Shown here in pieces: positions 17,094-24,781 of a DNA stretch of 33,333 bases. Source of the stretch: Pseudomonas fluorescens (lineage in GTDB: Bacteria > Pseudomonadota > Gammaproteobacteria > Pseudomonadales > Pseudomonadaceae); NCBI RefSeq assembly GCF_902497895.1, contig NZ_CABVHQ010000064.1, positions 1 through 33,333 of the forward strand, given 5' to 3'. A model generated the notes under the pieces. It saw nothing but the letters and a program-made list of their open reading frames with translations, did no database searches and had not been told where the DNA came from. The stretch's first letter is position 1. Each line of letters starts with the position of its first letter. The translations under genes were made by a program, and so were the position numbers.

Positions 17094-18221
17094 ATGATTG
17101 ACCTATTTGGCAAATATGATCTCAGCGGATTGACGCTGAACAACCACTTCGTCATGGCACCGATGACCCGCTCACGGGCACCGGAGGACATTGCAACTGA
17201 ACAGGTGGCCTTGCATTACACCCAGCGCGGCACTGCCGGCCTGATCATATCCGAAGGTACCCCAATCTCCCGCGAGGGCCAGGGCTATCTCTTCAACCCG
17301 GGGATTTACACCGAGGAACAGATCCAGGGCTGGAAGCTGGTCACTGATTCCGTCCACAGTGTGGGCGGCAGAATCTTTGCTCAGTTGTGGCATGTCGGAC
17401 GTGTTTCCCATACTTCGATTCAGATCGATGGGACAACACCCGTCAGTGCCACGAGCAAAGTTGCGCAAGGCGCGATCGCGTTCGGATACACGCAGAGCGG
17501 TGAACCAGGATTTGTCCCAACGTCGACTCCACGCCCTCTGACTACTGAGGAAGTCGGTCGAGTCGTTGAAGACTTTGCGCAAGCTGCGCAGAACGCAATT
17601 GCTGCCGGCTTCGATGGGGTGGAAATCCACGGCGCCAACGGCTACCTGATCGAGCAGTTTCTCAACCCATTGGTCAATGACCGCTGCGACCGCTATTCGG
17701 CGAAAAGCCTGGAAGACCGCCTGCGCTTCGTTTTTGAAGTGGTGGATGCCGTTTGCGCCAGAATTGGTGCAGATAGGGTGGGTATCCGGATCTCTCCGTA
17801 CGGGCAGCTTTTCGATATGCCGATCTACCCCGAGATCGACGAGACCTACTCTGCACTCTGCGCAGGCATGAATAAGCGTGGGATCGCCTATGTCCACGTC
17901 ATGGATCAGACCCACTTCTTCCTGGCGGACGAAAGCTCTACTGCGCAGGAGCAGGCTCTTCGAGAATTGCTGACACACTGCAAAGCGCAATTGGGCGAAA
18001 CCGCTCTCATTCTCGCCGGTGATATGACACTGGAGCGCGCCCAAGACTTGGTGGACGCCGGGCTGATCGACCTGGCAGCCTTTGGACAACCGTTCATTGC
18101 CAATCCTGATTTGGTCGCACGCTTGAAAAACGGCTGGCCTTTGACGACGCCAGATCGTGACACCTACTACGGTGGCACCGCCAAGGGTTATGTGGACTAT
18201 CCCCCATACGCACCAGCCTGA
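17094..18221 (+). CDS. Old Yellow Enzyme family NADH:flavin oxidoreductase (alkene reductase)
   Basis: A 375-residue FMN-dependent ene-reductase that reduces activated C=C bonds or nitro compounds. Seen: MAPMTRSRA near residue 21, the substrate-binding HGANGYL with His179, Asn182 and Tyr184, VGIRISP and the FMN phosphate region ALILAGDMTLERAQDLVDAG followed by FGQPFIANPDL. The usual stretch DxYGGSxxNRxRF is altered to DRYSAKSLEDRLRF, so this is a divergent member. The ATG at 17094 follows GGAGG by 9 bases; an in-frame start 30 bases upstream is less likely. It is divergent from, and probably controlled by, the LysR gene at 15931-16881. Confidence 0.88.
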   Translation: MIDLFGKYDLSGLTLNNHFVMAPMTRSRAPEDIATEQVALHYTQRGTAGLIISEGTPISREGQGYLFNPGIYTEEQIQGWKLVTDSVHSVGGRIFAQLWHVGRVSHTSIQIDGTTPVSATSKVAQGAIAFGYTQSGEPGFVPTSTPRPLTTEEVGRVVEDFAQAAQNAIAAGFDGVEIHGANGYLIEQFLNPLVNDRCDRYSAKSLEDRLRFVFEVVDAVCARIGADRVGIRISPYGQLFDMPIYPEIDETYSALCAGMNKRGIAYVHVMDQTHFFLADESSTAQEQALRELLTHCKAQLGETALILAGDMTLERAQDLVDAGLIDLAAFGQPFIANPDLVARLKNGWPLTTPDRDTYYGGTAKGYVDYPPYAPA

Positions 18222-18300
18222 CGCTGGCTTCAGGTTGGCGATGGCGAAGTAATAATTGCACTTCCATTGCCTGATTCAGCGCGCTGTCAGCGGCCGCTAT

Positions 18301-18350
18301 GGGTCGTTTTCAGCCGGTCGCGATAGGCAGCGATCGGCCAAAAGCGGTCA
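18301..18350 (+). repeat. Dispersed intergenic repeat, full copy
   Basis: It starts GGGTCGTTTTCAGCCGGTCG and ends ATCGGCCAAAAGCGGTCA, with 44 of 50 bases identical to 5921-5970. It lies behind the Old Yellow Enzyme gene. Confidence 0.8.
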
Positions 18351-19026
18351 CTGGTTAGCGTCCGTCCAACATACCTTGCTGATCCCTGCGCGCCGGTGCG
18401 TGCGAGACAAAGGGCACCGATGGACGCTTGCGGCTCATCGACACGTCATTGCCTACTCTGCGTGGAATCCTTTCATGCGACGCCACACGCACCAATCGCT
18501 TATTGGCCCCATTGCCTAATGGCCGGCAATCTAGGCTTGAATGCGTTTACCGCTTGATTTTGTCTTTGGTGTTGAACCATTCCGGTGGGCTTCCAGGTAC
18601 TTATTGTCCGCCACTTTTTCAGTCTGGGTTTCTGCCGCTGGCTGACCGGTGGTAAATCGCGCGATTTTTGTTCCGATCCCAGCGACCAAACGTTCTCTAA
18701 AACGTTTTTACACAGCCTGGACCCAAACCGGCAAGTCGAATCAGACAGAAATCAGCCCAAAAAAGGTGTCTGTTTCACAAGGCATGACCGGCAAATTGCG
18801 ATCTCAGCCGTACCGGCGATCACGCACGTAAATAGCAATCAGGCCTATGTGCCGCAGTGCTATTTCTGCCATGGTTTTTCTTGCTGTTGGTGAGGAATGT
18901 CTAAGCTAAAGAGGTCGGAAATGGAATGAAGCAGAAACCTTGTGCTAGCGATGGTAGCCAAGTGCAGGGTTTGCCAGCTTGAGGTATAGTGGCGCGGTTC
19001 GTGCGTCCAAAGTCGAAGCTCTGTTA

Positions 19027-19054
19027 TTGATTTTTCAATGAAATGTAATAAGAT
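19027..19054 (+). promoter_or_regulatory. Weak sigma-70 promoter candidate for the phosphoramidate cluster
   Basis: TTGATT and TAAGAT are separated by 16 bases in an AT-rich stretch about 150 bases before the first gene. The match is modest and many such pairs occur by chance. Confidence 0.2.
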
Positions 19055-19200
19055 TTTAGTCTGATTTGCTTCACCATAAGGATGTACACGTGCTGAAGGG
19101 AGATCGGCCTGGGCAGGATCAAATGCCTCTCCCTCTTATGTGCGTTTACTTGGTCTAAGCCTGGCTTGCCTGGGACAGCTTTGAAGGTGCACATTTATTT

Positions 19201-20397
19201 ATGAAAAACGTTTACTTGATCAGCAACGTCAACAATGGTGGAAAAACTTATCTTGAATACTTATTACCAGCTCTAAATGCTCTTCGCTATAAATATAACT
19301 GTATAGTACTCCAAACAAATATTGCCGGTATAAGTACGCACGAAGCAGAGCAGGCCCTGAGTTATCCAGTCAAGGAGGTGGGACTGGATTTTATCGCCAC
19401 GTTAAAATCGCAAATAATTATCTCAAATGATGCCTTTGTTGGGATACTGCTTGACGATTCAAATTTTGGTATTTTTATTTCGCACGGCAATGTCGGCATG
19501 CCCGTCAGGGACCGGTACTATTTTTCCGAATTGACATCCTATTGGGATGCGATTGTTTCTTCATCCAGATCGTTTTTTGACCTGGTTAAAGCAGGTCTAC
19601 AGCTTTACAGGCATGACCGGAGCGCGTTACATCTAGTACCTAACAGGAAGACACTTCGCTCGGACCTTAGAAAAACCAGTGCAATACGTACACTGCCAAT
19701 TAAAATCCCCGAACCTATCAAATTTCCCCCTGAACTTTTGCAACCATCCAAGGAGTATATAGTAGGCCTTCTGCCGACCCAAATAGGAATATGCCCGGGC
19801 GGCGCTACTCTATATGAAAACATGGAAGTGGTAATTAATGCAGTCAAGTCCCAGATTCCTCATGCAAAATTTATTTTGCGACCCTATATGACTGATTTTG
19901 AGCATCCGTATGTAAAGGAGATGTGTGACCAGCTTTCTCAGTATCAATGGATTTCAATAGATTATACTAAAGGAAGCAGTAAAGAATTCTACCCACAATG
20001 TGATACTGTCATTACCGACGGCTCAAGCGGCGGTGTTTCCTTTATGCTAAATACATGCAGACTGCCAATTTATTATGTTCCGGAAACAAATGAGAGCCAC
20101 CCCATGGTTACGGCCTGGCTGGAACAAATGGACAGTTTTCTGCCAATAGCCAAAGATGGCGATGAGATTAAAGATTTATTACTTGGGTTTGAATTACTTA
20201 CCCCCGAGCAAAGTTATCTTATCTATAAAAAATTCTACGATTCAGAATACAGCGAACTACATCACCCGGATGAAGTGTTTCAAGATTTGGTTCAGAAAAA
20301 GCACGAATCCAGTTTTTGCCACTTCGTGATCGACTCTTTGGGAACAGTCAACGAGTGTGAGATCGAGGATCAACAAAGCGTGCTGCAACCCTCATGA
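19201..20397 (+). CDS. GT-B protein resembling CDP-glycerol glycerophosphotransferases; candidate CDP-phosphoramidate transferase
   Basis: A 398-residue cytosolic protein without signal peptide or membrane segments. Two motifs match the TagB/TagF-like family: FISHGNVG with His95 (compare the HG acceptor-side motif) and CDTVITDGSSGGVSF with Asp273, Ser275 and Ser276 (compare the ITDYSS motif that holds the CDP phosphates); RPYMTDFEHP corresponds to the RP-H region between them. Known family members move a phospho-alcohol from a CDP donor. The neighbours make a CDP-activated phosphoramidate, so I infer that this protein transfers it to an unknown acceptor. The gene is AT-rich: 18 of 60 bases are G or C at 19261-19320, against 35 of 60 at 22261-22320, which suggests a foreign origin. 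The ribosome binding site is poor (GAAGG at 13 bases). The family match is moderate, the donor is inference. Confidence 0.65.
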   Translation: MKNVYLISNVNNGGKTYLEYLLPALNALRYKYNCIVLQTNIAGISTHEAEQALSYPVKEVGLDFIATLKSQIIISNDAFVGILLDDSNFGIFISHGNVGMPVRDRYYFSELTSYWDAIVSSSRSFFDLVKAGLQLYRHDRSALHLVPNRKTLRSDLRKTSAIRTLPIKIPEPIKFPPELLQPSKEYIVGLLPTQIGICPGGATLYENMEVVINAVKSQIPHAKFILRPYMTDFEHPYVKEMCDQLSQYQWISIDYTKGSSKEFYPQCDTVITDGSSGGVSFMLNTCRLPIYYVPETNESHPMVTAWLEQMDSFLPIAKDGDEIKDLLLGFELLTPEQSYLIYKKFYDSEYSELHHPDEVFQDLVQKKHESSFCHFVIDSLGTVNECEIEDQQSVLQPS

Positions 20398-20443
20398 ATT
20401 TCAGGCAACTAACGCTTCTAAACTGCACATGAGTCAGGTCGAT

Positions 20444-20992
20444 ATGAAAGGTGACTTTGCCGGGCAAGTAGTGTGGATTACCGGTCTGTCGGGTGCGGGC
20501 AAATCAACTTTGGCCCTTGAGTTCGCTGCCGGGCTTCGACACCATGGCCACTCGGTTGTCATGTTGGACGGGGATGAACTGCGCGACGTATTTCGCGCAA
20601 CAGCTGCCAATCCGCAAAACCATGGGCGTGAGGGGCGATTGGCGCTGGCCATGCAATACGCCCATCTGTGCAGAGTCATTGCGGCGCAAGGACACACAGT
20701 AGTGATCGCCACGATTTCGCTGTTCCGCGAAGTTCATGCCTGGAACCGTGTCCACTTACCTGGTTATTTCGAGGTTTATTTGAAGGTGCCGGTGGAAGAA
20801 CTGCGCCGTCGGGATCCCAAGGGAATATATCGCCGGTTCGATGCGGGCGAGTTGCACAATGTCGCGGGGCTCGATTTATCGATTGATGAACCGGACGCGG
20901 CAGACTGGGTGGTGGAGTTCGATCCTCACCGCTCAATACAAACGTTGACTGATAACTTGCTCCACCATTTTTTTAAAAGGAAGCTGGTATGA
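20444..20992 (+). CDS. CysC-like kinase, candidate cytidine diphosphoramidate kinase (Cj1415-like)
   Basis: About 182 residues with the APS-kinase fold: Walker A GLSGAGKS at residues 14-21, MLDGDELRDVFRATAANPQN (compare LDGDNVR in CysC), VVIATISLFREVHAWNR and YLKVPVEELRRRDPKGIYRR. It would normally be annotated adenylylsulfate kinase. No cysD, cysN or other sulfate genes are nearby. In Campylobacter jejuni the CysC homologue Cj1415 phosphorylates the 3' hydroxyl of cytidine diphosphoramidate, and all its partner enzymes are encoded next to this gene, so I assign that role by context. The ATG at 20444 has CAGG 5 bases upstream; an ATG at 20429 is also possible. Its end overlaps the methyltransferase start (ATGA). 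Confidence 0.75.
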   Translation: MKGDFAGQVVWITGLSGAGKSTLALEFAAGLRHHGHSVVMLDGDELRDVFRATAANPQNHGREGRLALAMQYAHLCRVIAAQGHTVVIATISLFREVHAWNRVHLPGYFEVYLKVPVEELRRRDPKGIYRRFDAGELHNVAGLDLSIDEPDAADWVVEFDPHRSIQTLTDNLLHHFFKRKLV

Positions 20993-21738
20993 AAACCGAA
21001 TGGGATTACACCACCCTGGCCGACGCTTATTTGAAACGTCCTGACTACGCCGATGCCGCGATCGACGCGATGCTTTCGATTGCAGGTGCCGAGAAAGGCG
21101 ATAAGTTTTGCGATGTCGGAGCAGGTGTTGCACACCTGACCATGATGCTGGCTGCTCGTGGTCTGGATGTTGTGGCCGTGGAGCCGAATGATGCGATGAG
21201 AGTCAATGGTATTAAGCGTACCGTCGAGCTGGCCAATGTCCGTTGGCATGAAGGTACCGGCGAAGTTACCGGGCAAACATCCAAAGCGTTCGACATGGTC
21301 ACCTTTGGTAGTTCCTTCAATGTCTGCGACCGCCAGCAGGCACTCACGGAAACCGCGCGCATTCTCAAGCCTCGGGGCTGGTTCGCCTGTATGTGGAATC
21401 ATCGTCATCTTGATGATCCTATCCAGGCCCGGATCGAAGCCATCATCAAAGAGCGGGTACAGGGTTATGGCTATGGTACTCGTCGTGAAGATCAAACCGC
21501 AGTCATAGACGCCAGTGCGCTTTTCGGACCTGTTGTTCATCTTGATGCGCGTGTCATTCATGAGCAAACCATCGAAGAATGTCTGGAAGCCTGGTTTTCC
21601 CACGCGACACTGGAGCGTCAAGCCGGTGCGAAATTCCATGAGGTAATTAGCGCAATCGATGACTATCTGAGAAGCCTTGATACGGCCTCGATCCAGATTC
21701 CGTACTCGACCAATATCTGGGTTTCTCAGTTGAGATAA
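20989..21738 (+). CDS. Class I SAM-dependent methyltransferase, candidate phosphoramidate O-methyltransferase
   Basis: A 249-residue cytosolic methyltransferase. Seen: motif I FCDVGAGVAHLTMMLAARG (residues 40-58), acidic loop VVAVEPNDAM with Glu65, and motif III region ARILKPRGWFACMWNHRHLD. The C-terminal half (residues 150-249) has no motif I can name. The gene is locked between the CysC-like kinase and the glutamine kinase by 4- and 1-base overlaps (ATGA and TAATG), so it belongs to the same pathway. In C. jejuni two methyltransferases (Cj1419, Cj1420) are linked with O-methyl phosphoramidate; here only one is present. O-methylation of the phosphoramidate is inference. Confidence 0.75.
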   Translation: MKTEWDYTTLADAYLKRPDYADAAIDAMLSIAGAEKGDKFCDVGAGVAHLTMMLAARGLDVVAVEPNDAMRVNGIKRTVELANVRWHEGTGEVTGQTSKAFDMVTFGSSFNVCDRQQALTETARILKPRGWFACMWNHRHLDDPIQARIEAIIKERVQGYGYGTRREDQTAVIDASALFGPVVHLDARVIHEQTIEECLEAWFSHATLERQAGAKFHEVISAIDDYLRSLDTASIQIPYSTNIWVSQLR

Positions 21739-24059
21739 TGCCGATGTCGCTGCATTTCTCTACCAAAGCCGGCACATTGATCGGCCTTCAGGAGCGACTC
21801 AGGTCGGCTCTCATTGCTCCCTTGCTGTCGTTCACCGTGAGGGAATGGAAGATGGGGCGGCACGCCTGTTTTCGTGATATCCGGGGACGATTAGGAGACG
21901 GGCCGTGGATCGTGCGCTCTAGCTGTCTGCGAGAGGATGGCGCGCAAGCTTCCTGCGCGGGGGCTTTTCTCTCGATCCCTGATGTCAATGAAGCAGAATT
22001 GGGATCGGCGATTGAACGGGTGATCGCAAGTTATGGCGATGCACACCTGGCAGACGAGGTACTGATTCAGCCGATGCTGGAAAATGTGGTTCGGTCCGGC
22101 GTTGCCTTTTCCCACGACCCGAATACCTGTGCGCCGTATCGTGTGGTGAACTGGTCGGAAGGCAGTGACACCGCATCTATCACCAGCGGCATGGGCGGTC
22201 GGTTGTGGCAGCAGGCGGCACGCAGCGAAGTGCCACCACCGCCAAGCCTCGCCCCCATCATTGCCTTGCTCGAAGAGTTGCTGGCGTTGTTCGATGGCGC
22301 CCCGGTTGATTGCGAGTTCGCTGTCACGCTCGAAGCAGCAGGCGAGGTACTGTGGCTGTTACAGGCCCGGCCATTGATTTTGCCGACACGTCCCGAATCT
22401 GAAACAGACCAGGCCGCTCGGCTGGATAGTATTCAGCGCAAGGTGGCGCGGGGCATGCAGCCGCACCCATTTCTGATGGGCCAGCGTACTGTCTATGGCG
22501 TGATGCCGGACTGGAATCCGGCCGAGATTATCGGCATCCGTCCCAAACCGCTCGCGCTCTCGCTGTACCGGGATTTGGTGACTGACTCAATCTGGGCTTA
22601 CCAGCGCCATAACTATGGCTACCGCAACTTGCGCAGCTTCCCGCTGATGCCGCATTTCTTTGGGTTGCCATACATCGATGTGCGCTTGTCGTTTAACTCT
22701 TTCATTCCAGCAGACCTCGATGAGGGGCTGGCCGGGCGGCTGGTCGATCACTATATCGATCGGCTGCTGACCGAACCGACGCTGCACGATAAGGTGGAGT
22801 TCGAGATTGTATTCTCGTGCTACACACTGGATTTATCGCAGCGATTGGAGCGTTTGGCCAGTGCCGGTTTCCTGGAGCACGAGCTGGAGGCCATCAGCAC
22901 CAGTTTGCGCAAGCTGACCAACCGCATCGTTCATCCCAAGGACGGCTTATGGCGCGCTGATGCCAATAAGCTCGACATACTCAATGCGCGACGCGAAGAG
23001 TTGTTGGCATCCAATGCCGACCCACTGGAGCGGATTTACTGGCTGCTGGAGGATGCCAAACGCTATGGCACCCTGCCATTCGCCGGTCTGGCGCGTGCCG
23101 GCTTCGTCGCGGTGCAGATGCTTAAATCTCTGGTGACGGTGGGCGTGTTCTCGCAGGCTGACTACGATTGCTTCATGGGTGGCGTCTCAACCGTCAGCGG
23201 CCAGTTAGCACGTGACCGAGCAATACTGGACAAGGCGACGTTCCTCGCGCGCTACGGCCACTTGCGCCCGGGCACCTACGACATCCTTTCGCCCCGTTAC
23301 GATGAAGCGCCGGAACTCTACTTCGACTGGACTCAGCGTCCATCCGCTCCGGAACCGGTAAAACCCTTTTCGCTGACCCTTCCACAGATGCGCGCAATCG
23401 TGAAGCAATTGGAAGAACACGGCTTGCAGCCTGATCCGGTCGGCTTACTGGACTTCATGCAAGCGGGAATCGAACTGCGTGAGCTGGCCAAGTTCCACTT
23501 CACCCGCAATTTATCGGATGCCTTGGCATTGATTGCCGAAGTGGGCGCCCAGCACGGCATTGGCCGCGAAGACATCGCCTATTGCGACATCAATGCCTTC
23601 AAGGAACTGCACATTGCGGCAGTCGACCCCAAGGATGTGCTGTTACGCAGCATTGAACAGGGCAAGGCCCGCTACGAAAAAACCCTCAAGATATCGCTGC
23701 CGCCGGTGATTGTCCGCCCTGAGGATGTCTGGTCCTTCGAATGGCCGGAAACAGCCCCCAACTTCATCACCCAGAAACAGGTGACAGCTCCCGTGGTGGG
23801 CAGTGATGACCGAGAAAGGCTCGCCGGGGCGATTGTCTGCATTCCCAATGCGGACCCGGGGTTTGACTGGTTGTTTGCCTACCCGATTGCCGGGTTGATA
23901 ACAGCTTGGGGCGGCGCCAACTCACACATGGCGATTCGAGCCGGCGAACTTGGCCTGCCAGCGGTTATCGGTGCCGGTGAAGTGCTCTATCGCCGCTGGT
24001 CGGCGGCTCAACGCTTACACCTGGACTGTCCCGGGCGCTGGGTGGAGATGCTGGCATGA
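21738..24059 (+). CDS. PEP-synthase-like enzyme, candidate L-glutamine kinase (Cj1418-like)
   Basis: A 773-residue protein with the two ends of the PPDK/PEP-synthase family. The N-terminal ATP-grasp part (about residues 1-220) shows WIVRSSCLREDGAQASCAGA and ends with VLWLLQARPLI. A long middle part (220-650) is unlike PEP synthase. The C-terminal phosphohistidine domain has AWGGANSHMAIRAGELGLPA with His730 as the phosphate carrier. The PEP/pyruvate-binding barrel of true PEP synthase is missing, so PEP synthase is unlikely. Cj1418 has this architecture and nearly this length and makes L-glutamine phosphate, AMP and phosphate from ATP and glutamine; this is the committed step. The start overlaps the methyltransferase stop (TAATG) and the end overlaps the hydrolase start (ATGA). 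Confidence 0.82.
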   Translation: MPMSLHFSTKAGTLIGLQERLRSALIAPLLSFTVREWKMGRHACFRDIRGRLGDGPWIVRSSCLREDGAQASCAGAFLSIPDVNEAELGSAIERVIASYGDAHLADEVLIQPMLENVVRSGVAFSHDPNTCAPYRVVNWSEGSDTASITSGMGGRLWQQAARSEVPPPPSLAPIIALLEELLALFDGAPVDCEFAVTLEAAGEVLWLLQARPLILPTRPESETDQAARLDSIQRKVARGMQPHPFLMGQRTVYGVMPDWNPAEIIGIRPKPLALSLYRDLVTDSIWAYQRHNYGYRNLRSFPLMPHFFGLPYIDVRLSFNSFIPADLDEGLAGRLVDHYIDRLLTEPTLHDKVEFEIVFSCYTLDLSQRLERLASAGFLEHELEAISTSLRKLTNRIVHPKDGLWRADANKLDILNARREELLASNADPLERIYWLLEDAKRYGTLPFAGLARAGFVAVQMLKSLVTVGVFSQADYDCFMGGVSTVSGQLARDRAILDKATFLARYGHLRPGTYDILSPRYDEAPELYFDWTQRPSAPEPVKPFSLTLPQMRAIVKQLEEHGLQPDPVGLLDFMQAGIELRELAKFHFTRNLSDALALIAEVGAQHGIGREDIAYCDINAFKELHIAAVDPKDVLLRSIEQGKARYEKTLKISLPPVIVRPEDVWSFEWPETAPNFITQKQVTAPVVGSDDRERLAGAIVCIPNADPGFDWLFAYPIAGLITAWGGANSHMAIRAGELGLPAVIGAGEVLYRRWSAAQRLHLDCPGRWVEMLA

Positions 24060-24673
24060 AGGTTGTTGCCATCAGCCAGCGTGTGGACGTGTTTCCTGAG
24101 CGCGGCGAAAGCCGTGATGCGCTCGACCAGCGTCTGATCACTTTTCTTCTGGCCGCCGGCTTTTTGCCGGTGTCGGTACCTAACGGGTTGTGTCTGCAAA
24201 CACTCGATGGGGGGCTGATTCATGATGCCCTGCATGACTGGCTGAACAAGGTATCGCCACAGGCCATAGTGCTTTCGGGAGGGAATGACATCGGCCAGTG
24301 TTCGGCACGCGACCTGACCGAAAGCAGATTGCTTGACCATGCACGATCCCACAGCCTGCCAGTACTCGGAATTTGCCGGGGAATGCAGATGATCGCGCAC
24401 TGGTCAGGCGGCGAGCTAAAATCGGTTACAGGTCATGTGCGAGCCCGGCATAAATTGTCAGGACAGATTGTTGCCGAGGTGAACAGTTATCACGGTTTTG
24501 CTCTTGCCTGTTGTCCGGAAGAATTTGAGGTCTTGGCGCGCAGTGAAGATGGAGAAATCGAAGCCATCCGACACCTCAGCCTGCCCTGGGAAGGCTGGAT
24601 GTGGCACCCGGAGAGAGAGGACGTGTTTGCATCACACGACGTTCATCGATTGAAGCAGTTGTTCGGTGAATAA
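24056..24673 (+). CDS. Class I glutamine-amidotransferase-like hydrolase, candidate gamma-glutamyl-CDP-amidate hydrolase (Cj1417-like)
   Basis: A 205-residue stand-alone amidotransferase domain. The triad is intact: Cys107 in LGICRGMQMI, and His184 and Glu186 in WMWHPERED. The oxyanion region IVLSGGNDIG is also present. Such domains normally release ammonia from glutamine for a synthase partner, but no synthase is here. In C. jejuni, Cj1417 instead cleaves the gamma-glutamyl group from CDP-L-glutamine to give glutamate and cytidine diphosphoramidate, which fits the neighbours. The start overlaps the glutamine kinase stop (ATGA). The gene ends 108 bases before the cytidylyltransferase gene. 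Confidence 0.8.
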   Translation: MKVVAISQRVDVFPERGESRDALDQRLITFLLAAGFLPVSVPNGLCLQTLDGGLIHDALHDWLNKVSPQAIVLSGGNDIGQCSARDLTESRLLDHARSHSLPVLGICRGMQMIAHWSGGELKSVTGHVRARHKLSGQIVAEVNSYHGFALACCPEEFEVLARSEDGEIEAIRHLSLPWEGWMWHPEREDVFASHDVHRLKQLFGE

Positions 24674-24781
24674 AACGGCTTTAACAGGCTATTCGGACTG
24701 TGTTTCTGACTGAGCAAGTGGCACTTGGAGCTCAACTCGCCGAGACAACTTCCATTTGAAATTTCATGAGGTAGAAGTGTT

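Larger units (their letters stand above)
18222..19200. other. About 1 kb without a convincing gene, left border of the phosphoramidate region
   Basis: It starts with the dispersed repeat at 18301-18350. Several short open frames exist (for example around 18256-18519 and 18585-18893), but none has a ribosome binding site or a recognisable protein. GC falls noticeably toward 19000-19200. No tRNA, integrase or insertion sequence end is visible. The last 200 bases must hold the promoter and leader of the six-gene cluster. Confidence 0.5.

Noticed and set aside
5921..18350. CRISPR array
   Set aside because: Repeat copies are kilobases apart and imperfect, without regular spacers or cas genes.
18222..19200. 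tRNA or integrase-linked attachment site at the island border
   Set aside because: No cloverleaf, integrase or direct repeat was found by eye.
20444..20992. Adenylylsulfate kinase of sulfate assimilation
   Set aside because: The fold fits, but no sulfate genes are present and the gene is coupled to the glutamine-kinase cluster; context favours cytidine diphosphoramidate kinase.
21738..24059. Phosphoenolpyruvate synthase or rifampin phosphotransferase
   Set aside because: The PEP-binding barrel is missing and the neighbours match the phosphoramidate pathway. Rifampin phosphotransferase shares the ATP-grasp and phosphohistidine parts, so it stays a weak alternative.
24056..24673. GMP synthase or anthranilate synthase amidotransferase subunit
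   Set aside because: No synthase partner is nearby; the domain stands alone in a coupled pathway.
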